Assembly: GCA_033239005.1 (NCBI GenBank)
Contig: BSQZ01000036.1
Span: 186,001 to 250,000 of the forward strand
Length of the DNA: 64,000 nt
Direction of reading: 5' to 3'
DNA from: Lamellibrachia satsuma
Lineage: Eukaryota; Annelida; Polychaeta; Sabellida; Siboglinidae
How positions within the stretch are numbered: position 1 is the stretch's first letter; every line of letters starts with the position of its first letter. This document shows positions 14,309 through 28,052 of this stretch, piece by piece. A program made the position numbers and the translations under genes. A model generated the notes under the pieces. That model was not told the origin of the DNA, searched no databases, and saw only the letters and a program-made list of their open reading frames with translations.

Positions 14309-15660
14309 ATTGAATTGAACACCTCTGGAATACGATTATTGCAAGACATTTTATGGTGTTGACACGTGTGTAAGCATAGCAAGAAAACTTGTAGCCAAAT
14401 TAAAGCAGGATGGTGTTTCAAAGATAGATATCCACATTGTCACCTTTTTGTGTGCATTCCACATGTCTGTATATGAAACTGTCAATACACAAACCACAAA
14501 CTGCAACTATAACCAAAATGCATTAAAATCCTGCCAAGCGAACCAGGCACCAGACTACAGTACAACAGTCAAGTAAATAATTCACAAACTCTGCAACAGG
14601 TGATATTCCATTTGAACACATGTTAAAACTACGCATTCATCATCAGGTTTTTTCTTTACCTAACAAATGGCACTGCCCAGAGGCTGTGTGGCCACCCCTG
14701 GATCTATGCAGTATGCCCTAGCTACCAACATGGTGGTTCCAGCCAATAATGATGTACCTCCATAATAGACCCCATATGCCTATTCAGAGCATTAGATTTT
14801 AGTGTTGGTGAAATGGATAAATGCTAAACAGAAAAAAGTATTGCTGTTGTTGCAGCACATTAGAACAGCACATTAGAACACATACATAAGTAGGAGGGAA
14901 GAGAACAGATATGATTACAACAAAGTTTAATATAATCAGACTGTGACCTTGAACAAAAAGTTGAGCACACCTCTTGGTCATTAGTGCATGCATGTCAAGT
15001 CCGAATCTAATTCTAGTTCAGTACAAAGTGTAATCTAGTTTAAGTGAATCTTTTCTAATTCTACTGTCATCTTGATCCAAAATGAAGAATCAGGAAGCAG
15101 GTGATGTTTATTTGTCCCAAAGACAAAACAAACAAAAAATTAATACAGAAAAAATTATATTTGGTCAAACAAAGCAATGTTGACACAGCCAAACATATAA
15201 GTAAATCATAATCATAAGTCAGCCTTGACTGAACTCACCATCTCAGCTCGTAGACACCTGCATGCCTCTGTATCTGACATATGATGTGCTCTTGAAACTC
15301 AACCTCATACATTACTGCCATAACTCTGTCTGTAAAGCAACAGCAACCCAATTGGGATGATTAATACTGAACAGGTGCAATAAAAGGAAGCATATGAGAC
15401 ACAGAGACAATGTGCCCCAGGAGGGGTAACTGGACACATACTGCATATAGCCTCTACCTGGATGATGTCTGTGTCCTACCCAGTTCAGAGGTCAAGTGGG
15501 TGAAGTGCCACAGGTGCAGGTACATCAGGAGCCAAAACGTGTCAAATGTCACCTGCATGATGCAATGTCAATCAACTCTGTGCTAGTTTCTAAAGAACAG
15601 TTGCCACTTTCTAATGAGATGTAACCATATTATTTTTTTTAATTATTTATTTAATTAATG
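14309..15660. other. Non-genic stretch
   Basis: No coding exon recognised and no strong repeat, apart from a doubled CACATTAGAACA at about 14855-14880. Confidence 0.5.
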
Positions 15661-15668
15661 TTATACAT

Positions 15669-15709
15669 CTATATATATATATATATATATATATATCTTT
15701 ACTATTATT

Positions 15710-15748
<39 letters not shown>
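15669..15748. repeat. Two (TA)n tracts
   Basis: TA tracts at about 15669-15697 and 15714-15748, separated by CTTTACTATTATTTGC. Confidence 0.95.
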
Positions 15749-15751
<3 letters not shown>

Positions 15752-15809
15752 TCATGTTTTAACTAATTTATTAAATTCATCATTCATTTCACTAATTAAT
15801 TTTAGCATC

Positions 15810-15885
15810 TATCTATCTTAAGCACCTCTGAATGGATTTTGTCCACAGTCACAGTGCTATGTAAATGCATTTATTATTATCATTC
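15810..15885 (+). mobile_element. Possible LINE 3' tail
   Basis: CACAGTGCTATGTAAATGC followed by ATTTATTATTAT resembles the GCGCTATATAAATGC-(ATT)n tails typical of L2/RTE-type LINEs. No coding part is visible upstream. Confidence 0.35.
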
Positions 15886-16625
15886 CATTTGAGTGAAAAA
15901 ACACAACTACAATGATAGGATGAAAATAGAATATTGTGGAACAACGACAATACAAAGTAGATCAAAGGAACAGTTGATTGAGTGAGTTCACGTAGTCTTG
16001 CATTCACAGTAGTGAGAAATTAAAGTGAATGAATGGTCAACAATTTTCAGTGGTTAACTAATATAGAGCTCTACATGTAATTTTGCATAATTATAACATG
16101 CCTCAGTTATCATAATTTTTTATCAGAATTCCTAAATTAACAATATTTTAATTTTTATTGCTATGGTATATTCAGAAATTGCATAAAATGGGAATTTGAC
16201 ACACCAATAAATCAGTCTATGAAAACCATATTTCACCTCTAAAGGTTTAAGACTTATTTGTTTGCCAACAACAGTTACAAATCGATCTTTATGTATGTAG
16301 TGAATTTTCTAAAATATTAACAGATGAAAGAGCACAGTGATATTGATGTTATTTTAACCAATCAATATGTTTTAACTACTAATAAAGTCAGTGTCACAAT
16401 ATCCCATAAACAGTCTTCGTTAACCAATGAAATCGTTGTACATTCCTTTTAAGTAACTTCTTCCTGTTTGAACGCGCTAGCTGCTCAGAGAACAATTCAT
16501 GTGTGAACTCAGCAGTGTATGCACAGAACTACTCCGTGTGAGTAAATGTACTGACAGACAAAGATTCAAATAACAAAGGCTACATATTTGTAATTGATGC
16601 TCACTGCAGGATGACTGTTTGCCAT
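15886..16625. other. Non-genic stretch
   Basis: AT-rich, no supported gene or clear repeat. Confidence 0.5.
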
Positions 16626-16629
16626 CCAC

Positions 16630-16741
16630 TGGCTGTGGAGCAAGGACCCACTGGCTGTGGAGTAAGGACCCACTGGCTGTGGAGCAAGGACCCACTGGCT
16701 GTGGAGCAAGGACCCACTGGCTGTGGAGCAAGGACCCACTG
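16630..16741. repeat. 22-bp minisatellite, 5 copies
   Basis: Near-identical 22-bp units of GGCTGTGGAGCAAGGACCCA plus CT. It lies about 40 bp before the next array. Confidence 0.95.
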
Positions 16742-16783
16742 CACTGCAATGAAAGACCAGGAGGAACAACGCAAACACCTGCA

Positions 16784-17595
16784 GAAATGTCACTAACATT
16801 ATGGACCATTGCAGCAAGATCTATATGCTGATATGTCATTAACATCATGAACCATTGCAGCAAGATCTATATGCTGATATGTCATTAACATCATGAACCA
16901 TTGCAGCAAGATCTATATGCTGATATGTCATTAACATCATGGACCATTGCAGCAAGATCTATATGCTGATATGTCATTAACATCATGAACCATTGCAGCA
17001 AGATCTATAAGCTGATATGTCATTAACATTATGGACCATTGCAGCAAGATCTATATGCTGATATGTCATTAACATCATGAACCATTGCAGCAAGATCTAT
17101 ATGCTGATATGTCATTAACATCATGAACCATTGCAGCAAGATCTATAAGCTGATATGTCACTAACATTATGGACCATTGCAGCAAGATCTATATGCTGAT
17201 ATGTCATTAACATCATGAACCATTGCAGCAAGATCTATAAGCTGATATGTCATTAACATTATGGACCATTGCAGCAAGATCTATATGCTGATATGTCATT
17301 AACATTATGGACCATTGCAGCAAGATCTATATGCTGATATGTCATTAACATCATGAACCATTGCAGCAAGATCTATATGCTGATATGTCATTAACATCAT
17401 GAACCATTGCAGCAAGACGTATAAGCTGATTTGTCACTAACATTATTGACCATTGCAGCAAGACATATGGTGATATGTCATTAACATTATTTACCATTGC
17501 AGCAAGACACATATGATGAAATGTCACTAACATTATGGACCATTGCAACAAGAAGTATATAGGCTGAAATGTCACTAAAATTATCGACCTGTGCA
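16784..17595. repeat. 46-bp minisatellite, about 17 copies
   Basis: Unit contains CATTGCAGCAAGATCTATAT and GCTGATATGTCATTAACAT. Two variants (TATATGC versus TATAAGC; ATCATGAAC versus ATTATGGAC) alternate in a higher-order pattern. The last four units (17400-17595) are more diverged. Confidence 0.96.
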
Positions 17596-17859
17596 ACCAG
17601 ACTTGGGGCTCAATTAAATTATATCAATTCCAATTACACACCAATTATGCATACAAATTGAAATTCCACATTAAATATACCAATTGTAATTCCAAAATAA
17701 CAGTGTATGAACAGAGCAACAATAGACATACTCAATGCCGCATGCATATGTGTGTATACATGCATGCAAGTGAGCGAGACCATTAAGTAAGCAACTGAGT
17801 GACCATGTATGTGTCCACATGCATATGTCCCAAGGGATAAGTTTAGGGATTAAGACCTT

Positions 17860-18560
17860 TCCAGTCCCCTCTACAACTTATGCAGCTGAGCTTAGCCTGA
17901 GCCACCCCACTGATGGAGTGAGCCAGGGCCGGTGCGACCAAAGTTCAACCAACTTCTTAATCTCGCTGATTAACCGCCTGGCCAAACAATGGCAGTGTTA
18001 CAGTGACAATGTGAGCTCGCTGTGTGAGGCGGCTCGGGGCCATCATTAGTCTGCAGCAACAGACTAGAGGAACTTTAATATTTGCTCAAGCACACCGATG
18101 CACTCATCCATCCATCACGTACATTATGATTAGCGGCTGCCGAGCATTGTTACTAAAATACACCTGAGCAGCCACAACGGCACCGCTTATGCATCACACC
18201 ATCGCCATGGAGATGCAGGTAAACAGGCGCCGCACCACATTGTGATGCAAATCAGAGATGGCAGATCCGATGCCAAAGAAAAGATCGCCGACAATGGAGT
18301 GGCCTGTGCTATGAGGCCGTTGTCGCCGCTGTGTTTCTTTGGCCGGACGCTGTCGGTTGGCCAGCCACGCACCGGCCTGCTTGGGATGGGTGCCAAGAAC
18401 ATGTGATGACACGATCACCTCTTTTCTTCTTTCAGAATGCCTCGGTGCCCATGCACACATTGCGCACAAAATGCTGCCTTTCTTTCACACGCACCTAATC
18501 CCACAGCCGAGACTGTCGGCTGCATGGCTTAAAATTCAGCACGTGGAGAATTAGCGATGG
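17860..18560. promoter_or_regulatory. GC-richer island with SOX-POU, FOX and homeodomain-type sites; candidate enhancer
   Basis: Non-repetitive, higher-GC sequence. CATTGTGATGCAAAT at 18238-18252 is a perfect match to the SOX-POU composite element (SOX half CATTGT, octamer half ATGCAAAT, one-base spacing). GTAAACA at 18219-18225 is a FOX core. ACAATGG and TTAATC/GATTAA words lie near 17950-18000. No ORF resembles a known protein. Function is inferred. Confidence 0.45.
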
Positions 18561-18599
18561 AACGCAGGATCAGGTGTCAAGTGCCTGATGCGGCAAACT

Positions 18600-21045
18600 G
18601 CAGGGAAGGTGCAGCTACAGTGACAAGTGATTTTGTTTGCTCACAGCCAAGCAAATGATATGTTCTCGAGGATCTTATCACTACTGACAGCAATGTCATT
18701 ATGATGAGATGCTCACCAATTCGGAGTTTGTTGGTCGGTGTCACCCCGGTCAGATAGATGGCCGCGTGACTGACCAACATAGATAAATGTGTCAGTACAG
18801 GTCAAACAGAGAGCCAGGAGGACAATGTCATTTCCACCTGGCTGGTCATCACTCACTGGCTCTGTCAGCAAGAACGTGGTTACCTTTCAGACATGTGACT
18901 GTCTCCGACGACTAGCTCAGTTGTCAGAAGAGATCCACCCATTTTGAGCAGGCCAACTTATTCCATTAACAGAACAGAACGAGAAGACCAATTAAAAATT
19001 ATACGGTTTCTCCACTCATAGTTGAACAACAATGTGCATTGAGAACTGACAAAACTGTTCAGAACATCGTTGGCCACTAACACTTCTATACTCAGCATGC
19101 ATATTCACTCAAGCTGTCTGACTCACCTATTTAGCCGGCTAAATATATTTTCTCTCCCTAACAATCCCCATGCAGTTCAGCTAATTCAATTAAAATGAGA
19201 CAGAGTCTTCACCTGAGAACAGAATCACTCAGACACTTGTAAAAAAGTAACTTAAAGGGACGCATCAAACAAAACATCTAATGCATTAAAATCACATAAT
19301 TTAGATCTTATCTAACATAGCTGCTGCAGTCTATTTTTACAATTTCAGATGAATAAACAACACGACTTTAGAAGCATTTGAAAATGATTACTCGAATCCA
19401 TTGAAATGACACAGCAGGCATGGCAAGGTCACTTCATTCCTCAACATATGTCATTCAGCTGCACATGTATGAATAAACTAAGGCAGTAGTAAAGATTTGT
19501 TGGTTAATTTATGGGAGTCGTTAGAGCAATAGAGCATAGATACCTGGAAACAGGCACACAGGTGAGATAAACCTGGCAAGCAAGAGGGACAGAGGTGAAC
19601 TCTGTGTGCCCAGTCATGACCAGGTGACTCAGTTTTGTTCTAAACTTCCCAGTCGTGGTCAGCTACCTTTCAACTAGCAAACAGACGTGCATTGTCAGTG
19701 TCTCATATTGAGGTTTTAACACTGCTTAGTTTTGTCACCTGTCCAAGCGTTTCCAACCCAGGACTTTACAGATGGAAGCCAGTCAGATTTCCACAAAAAC
19801 TTTAGAAAACTGCCCCTGAGGTAAAGTAAATACGGTTATTGCGTAATGCCATCACAAGAAAGATCTATGTAACATTGATCTACCCCATCTTCTGCCAACA
19901 TATTTGAGCATCCCACAATTCAAAGTTATTCAATTAAACTTATAACTGTTTTATCATACAATCATGATGAATAGTAAGTATAAACTCTAACTATTCCAAC
20001 ATCTTCACCACCCCGATGTGTTTTAATGAGCTACAATTTTGTTTAGGTAATTTCACCATTCTCTGTTTCTTTTGAATGCCTGACCCTTATCAACTTTGTC
20101 CACAGGCATTAAATAATGCCAACGGCTGTTCGCGAATGTATATAACGGAAAGGTCGATATTCTTAAACAGATATCACAAATGGTCAAATAATTTTGTTAA
20201 ATTGTGGTTCACTAAAATGTGGGCAGCTAAGAAGTTAGAATAGATGTAGCACAATTTATGTACTACACACTTACTATTTATAACAAATCATAGCTACTAT
20301 TTTACTTGTGTCAACACAAAAGCAAAATAAATTTAAAACAAGATAACAAATCCACAAAATTACAACAATGACACATAAACCTGGGAGCACTCAAATAAAA
20401 AACCAAAACAGCTTTAATGATATCAAAGAAAACATGAACAGTTGCAACAAGAATCATGCAGGAACCTAAGACAATGGTCACATGATCACATTTAGTAATG
20501 ACAAGTTTTAATGATATTCAATACATCAAAGACATTAAAACAAGAGCAGAAGATCTCTACACGCAATGTTAATACATCAGCTGTAAAACGGGGTCAGTGG
20601 ACAACCAGCCATAATCAGTGTCACTTGTTTCTCAAGGCCAACCACAGAGATAAGGTTAAGGGATGAGAAGGTCGCTGCCAATGATACCCACTATCGCGAT
20701 AACTGGCACACAGGTGAAACTCTTACCTTCATCCAGGCTGGCAGGCATAAAACCAAGCAAAAGCCAAAGTATTAATATATGTTATACAAAAACTTGTATG
20801 ACACACATGTACAGTAACTGTGTATGAGCATTAATTCATTTGCATGTGTATGCATACAGATAGGAATCAACAGTGGAAAAATCCACCTAAAGTGCCTCTG
20901 GCGTTTGGTTTTTACATACGGATGTTGACTAATATGTGGGCAGGAAAGGTATTCTAGATGCTCAACCGGCTCCATGATACTGATGGCATGAACATTAGAT
21001 TATTTCCTGCACACACGTGTTGATAGAAACAGGTATATATACCGT
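18600..21045. other. Non-genic stretch
   Basis: 18600-18920 is again moderately GC-rich and non-coding. A perfect 18-bp palindrome (TATTTAGCCGGCTAAATA) sits at 19128-19145. No gene is supported. Confidence 0.5.
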
Positions 21046-21135
21046 CAAATCTGTCTTAAGCGACCACTCCATAGATGGTCGAAAAGTGGTCTCTTAACAC
21101 AGGTGGTCGCTTAATGCAAGTTTGTCTGTACTCAC
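21046..21135. mobile_element. Fragment of a dispersed DNA-transposon-like repeat
   Basis: GTCAAATCTGTCTTAAGCGA then ...GTGGTCTCTTAACACAGGTG and GTGGTCGCTTAATGCAAG form repeated and inverted versions of a TTAAGCGACCAC word. This recurring pattern is typical of MITE ends in marine invertebrates (from memory, unverified). Confidence 0.35.
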
Positions 21136-21548
21136 GAAATGATAGATGATACATTTTTAAGATTATCCTATGCAGGTGATGAAAAATATCACTTCAATGC
21201 CCCTTTCGACCTGATACCCATGTAGATACTCAATTTTGAAGCCGGAACACTTTCCAACTGTCTATATAAGGACAAACAATGTACCCGCAACCCCTGCAGG
21301 GTTCACAAGGGCGAGGCAAAGTTAAACAGCACAAGTGTAGGCAGTTATTAATGTCTGCATGTTGCTATCTGCATCACAATATGTGTCCTTGGGCCATCAC
21401 CTTGATCCGCCCAGTGCCCAGCCTGCCGCATCCAGTCACTGTGCAAATATTGACCACCCCAAATGAGTTGTCTCCAAAATTGTAGGCCATAGAAACCAGG
21501 AGTTTACACGCGCTGGTGAATGTTACCATAATTTCAGCTGTTTTATAT

Positions 21549-21592
21549 TATAATATATTTATATATATATATATATATATATACATATATAT
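21549..21592. repeat. (TA)n microsatellite
   Basis: Short TA tract with one ACATATATATGC end. Confidence 0.93.
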
Positions 21593-21972
21593 GCGACTAC
21601 GTTATATTTGATACAAATGTGAAAGTAGAAAATAAAGGCAATTACATAAGTATAAATTTGGACCATAAATTGTGTACAGTTTTCCTTAGATTGTGTTAAT
21701 TAAGACAATGTTGATTGGTCAGTGACATGTTGCCACTTGGATACATTGGCCTATGTCTCTAAAGAAAGGTGGCAAACTCAAATCAAACAGTAATAGTAAC
21801 AGAGCATGGTCTAAATGTTCATTTCTTACACAGCAAAAACTATGATATGCAATTTTTTTAATTCATTTCGGAAAGTCTACAGCTTCACAGCTTCTTGCTG
21901 TAACATAACAGAGATATTACTAAATTGTTTTTTAAATTTAATTAGCTGATTTCAACAGTGTAATCAATCAAT

Positions 21973-24095
<2,123 letters not shown>

Positions 24096-24177
<82 letters not shown>
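24096..24177. repeat. (TA)n microsatellite
   Basis: A second TA tract touching the outer end of the right inverted arm. There is no comparable tract outside the left arm. Confidence 0.96.
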
Positions 24178-24179
<2 letters not shown>

Positions 24180-24620
24180 CACTGAAAATGTGTGTACCCA
24201 AATTTATAGAACATAGTTTGTTTAATTTGAAATGATGTACCAGATCTAATATGCACACAACCTGTCATTTCATGTGAATATTCCACAGTAAAAAACAACA
24301 AAATAATAATCAATTATATTTGGTCATGAAGCCTAGCCCTAGATTTACTTGAATGACTGATACTGTGATTGTGAAGGCCTACCAAGACACTTCTAGTACA
24401 CAAGATATAATGGCCAATATTGGTGGTATTTTGATGTAGGAATTACCTGCATTACATAACAGATAAATTAATAAAAGTATGTTGTTTCAGCTATGCCCAT
24501 GTACTAAGTTATTGTAGGCACAATTACATTAAATAATGCACACTCCACCTCGCTGTGTTAACTGTTTTGTACCAAACACCTTCCAAAAACTATCCTATTT
24601 CTGAAGCTTGGTTTACAATT
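24178..24620. other. Non-genic stretch
   Basis: No supported feature. Confidence 0.5.
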
Positions 24621-24629
24621 TGCCAGAGT

Positions 24630-25345
24630 CAGAGATGTGCATCCGCCGCCTTCCCAGTCTCCCAACAGAAAGTTGACCCGTGTGATAAACTACTTAGCGA
24701 ACAGCGGGTATAACAACGTACTAACTTAGAACATTCGCCAAACAACACTTTCGACGCGTACTGGACAAATTTGGTCACAACTTATAATCGATCAGCCGAC
24801 TGCACGAGCAGCCGACGAAACGTTGATAGCACGATATATCGCCTGGCAGCACAAATGTCGTCTGGTTGAACGACATCGCATCCTGGGGCGACGGCACACC
24901 TTGAGCGGAGCCGCGCCGGACAACGGCAGCACACCTGAGTGCGGTCGGACTACGACGGGGCCGTGCGATTACTTCGAGAAAACTTTTGATCGGCTAAAGA
25001 TGAACTCTTGTAAACTTTCAGAGTTAGTGCTCACCTTTTATGGGTTTCGGGTTGGCCTGTTTTCGACGGGACATCGTTCAATGCGTGCGTGTAGGACGCG
25101 GCTACAGCGACCGGGTCCCCACCATCAACCTTTCACTTCAAACAAGCTTTCGCAGTGATGTTGGTAGATTCTCTGAGGAGCATGCGTCCAACGCCTCCCG
25201 TCATGCATCATCAGCAGCCAAACATGGCGCACGACTTTGACAAGTTGTCAATGCGTTATTATCGTCAAACGATGCTCGCTTCACCCAATACACACTAATA
25301 CGGTTGTGACGGGCTGGCCGGCTATTGTTTGAGCAAATCTATCCG
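24630..25345. other. CpG-rich segment of unknown function
   Basis: CpG dinucleotides are much more frequent than in the flanking DNA. A 111-codon plus-strand ORF (24823-25158) has no recognisable domain. It could be a first exon, a promoter region or a decayed mobile element; the sequence alone does not decide. Confidence 0.35.
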
Positions 25346-25570
25346 GGTTAATTAGAGGTGTGGCGCAGCATCAAAGCCTTTGTAGAACGCTTTTCGAACT
25401 TCAATAGGAACGAACATTTCTTGGCTGCCAAAGCAAAGCCAAGGATGCCTGAAGATGCGTTCAGGCAGGTAGTTCGTATGACGTGTGCAGGCTACGCTGA
25501 ACTAAAGAAAGGACACGGAGCAACGCTCTGGATGTGGCCATCTGATTAGATGGGTCTTTCACAAATAAAG
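25346..25570 (+). CDS. Possible terminal exon of an unknown gene
   Basis: An open frame with coding-like composition reads VWRSIKAFVERFSNFN...MPEDAFRQVVRMTCAGYAE and ends at TAG (25547-25549). AATAAA follows 13-19 bases later (about 25563). An in-frame stop precedes it closely, but a possible acceptor (TTAATTAG) lies at the start, so it could be a last exon. I do not recognise the protein. Confidence 0.25.
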
Positions 25571-25579
25571 ACAACCCGG

Positions 25580-27345
25580 GCCGTCTCATTTAAAACGCTT
25601 TGTGGTAATTTATTTGAAACAGAATACGCGATGCTGATCAGTGACAATGTTGTCTGTTAATGTGAGCACAGCTTTAGGAAATGTTTTGAATGGTCGTAAC
25701 GTTAGTAGTCTAACTAGTAGCCACGTTAAGTTCGACGTGCTGGTACTCGGGAAGTTTACCTGGCTGATTCATCATATTTTGTATGACGTAGTTTTTATGT
25801 AGGTATAACTTTACGCAGGCGGTAAAAAGGACTATGTCTTGATTCGTCTTCGGTGCTCATCTTAGCTTGTGTAATTGTTTACGGAAGTATTTACTATGTC
25901 TATGGGGACTACATCGCAGATCAATCAAACAGTGTACTGGCTCGTTTTGTATAAGTTAATAAGGAGTGTACACAAGCCGATGAAATTAATCTTAATTGCT
26001 TTCAGTTTGACTAAATCAATGAACTAATTCAATTGATGCTTAGTTTTTATAAACATGTGTAATCAATCTGTAACAGGAGATGAATTATATCATCGATATG
26101 TAGTGACGAAATCAGATCTACTACAATAGCTGCGAATGAACCTAACAAGTTTTGGAACATTATGTCTTGTCATGGACATCTAAACTTATTCCATATACTG
26201 TCCAACACAGTCCACACAATAAATGCTAGTGAAACATAGTATAACATATCTTGTAGCATATTACTATGGTATATGTGTAGTTTATTTAGAAATTGGCATG
26301 CTAGTTTTGCGCTTTTTCATAAAAAAAATTATTGATACTGCTGTATTGCAAAACTGACACATGACCAAACAGCGTCGGTGGGCTTCCGACATATGCGTAT
26401 TTTCCGTTTGTAAACAGAGCTTATTTATTTTTGTAACTGTCTTGTAATAGTTATGATGCGCAGTTTTTCCTCGCCAATTTAGGATTGTATTTTAAAAAGC
26501 CCAATAAGCTAACAAAATAATTTTGTTGGTTTTCAGTTTCTCTATACAATTTTACAATTCTAAAAGCCCATTTGAAACTACACCTGACCAACCATATAAG
26601 TATCCCAAATCAACCCACCGACCCATTCTCGTTGACTAGTGATGTTGGCAGAAAATATAAAACAATTATATGGTAGGCTTACTGGCGTGCGCCCACACAC
26701 TAGGTTACGCCCCGCCAGCAATTGCTCCCCGCGAAATTAGGAACAACGAATATACAAAGAGCAACGCTGCTACGCCTACGTGATTCTGAACTAATCTATG
26801 TACACACGTTCGTGTATTGCACAAACCGGCTAGTATTTAACCGACGATAACAGACACACAACTGATATCCATTTAAAACGCATTGTTTCCCATGCATTTC
26901 AGCGTCTTTATTTCAATTAAATGCATGCTGCGCAACTCCAAAAGAAAACCTTTTTATTCGCCGTCGTTGTGTAACGATATTTATAAAAGTTGTTCGGCTG
27001 TCGCTCGCTAGGGTCTGCATTATGAGAAGTGGTTATTAAACAGTTTACGAGAGGGCGTTGTTCATATTCAACATTATGCCAACTTACAGAACAGTAATCA
27101 TTGCGGTAGGGTGGGGCGCCCCGTGGGGTAAGACGTTCCTCGTATTTCCAACATCGTACTCTAGTAAGTGAATGCAATGCGTTTTAAGTTTTCAAGCATG
27201 GCTGAAGTAAAAAAATACATTTGTAATGTTTTACTGAAAAACAGATCGCGTAATATCTTGCAACTGTTTTACGTTCATCATTTATGTATATAGTTTCATT
27301 TATTGTTGCAAAATATAGTTGATAATTAATATTAGCGCAGGAATT
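25580..27345. other. Non-genic stretch, CpG content moderate
   Basis: No exon could be supported. An 86-codon minus-strand ORF (26917-27177) is unrecognised. Confidence 0.45.
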
Positions 27346-27354
27346 GAGATATAT

Positions 27355-27713
27355 CTAAGTTATGCCTACTGTGGTCAAAACGCCCCCATAGAGTGCCCGC
27401 CCGGGCGCCTTGCTCCACATAATTCGGTCAGTCAGGCCTTATAGTCGAGGTTAGGCAGTGGGAAACGTTTTTATTTTCATAAGAGCTACGCGTTTTAAAA
27501 TGTGCCATCAGTCATTTCGTATACGTGCTGCACCGTGGAAATTATATATATTTAAGGCGTCATTGTTTACTAATAAACTAATTTGAATTGGAAGGGGAAG
27601 AAGAAGGTAAAGGGGAAGTCACTGGCGGCTAGACGAGGCAGTGGGGTATCGAGGATGGTTCTCGCAAAGGGGAGGCTAAAAAGAGCCACGCTTAGTTACC
27701 CACTAATTTACCA
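27355..27713 (+). repeat. Dispersed repeat copy A
   Basis: Starts AAGTTATGCCTACTGTGG and ends CACGCTTAGTTACCCACTAA. It is the same sequence as copy B at 29817-30133 apart from a ~50-bp insertion (about 27498-27550) and scattered changes. It contains GAGTGCCCGCCCGGGCGCC. No coding capacity; probably a SINE or MITE-like element. Confidence 0.85.
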
Positions 27714-27787
27714 TGCCACCATGTAATGGCACAGCCAAATGGGTCATGGCTCAATGCCCCCACCAAAAAAAAAAACACCAGTAAGGC

Positions 27788-28052
27788 GCCCGCCCGCCCG
27801 CCCGCCCGCCCGCCCGCCCGCCCGCCCGCCCGCCCGCCCGCCCGCCCGCCCGCCCGCCCGCCCGCCCGCCCGCCCGCCCGCCCGCCCGCCCGCCCGCCCG
27901 CCCGCCCGCCCGCCCGCCCGCCCGCCCGCCCGCCCGCCCGCCCGCCCGCCCGCCCGCCCGCCCGCCCGCCCGCCCGCCCGCCCGCCCGCCCGCCCGCCCG
28001 CCCGCCCGCCCGCCCGCCCGCCCGCCCGCCCGCCCGCCCGCCCGCCCGCCCG
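27788..28052. repeat. (CCCG)n tetranucleotide, 265 bp
   Basis: About 66 perfect CCCG units, 100% G+C, in otherwise AT-leaning DNA. The minus strand is (GGGC)n, which satisfies the G-quadruplex pattern throughout. The Pro-Ala-Arg ORFs are artefacts. It starts about 75 bp past repeat copy A, which itself carries GCCCGCCCGG. Confidence 0.97.

Noticed and set aside
16784..17595. CRISPR-like direct repeats
   Set aside because: The whole 46-bp period is repeated; there are no spacers and the context is eukaryotic.
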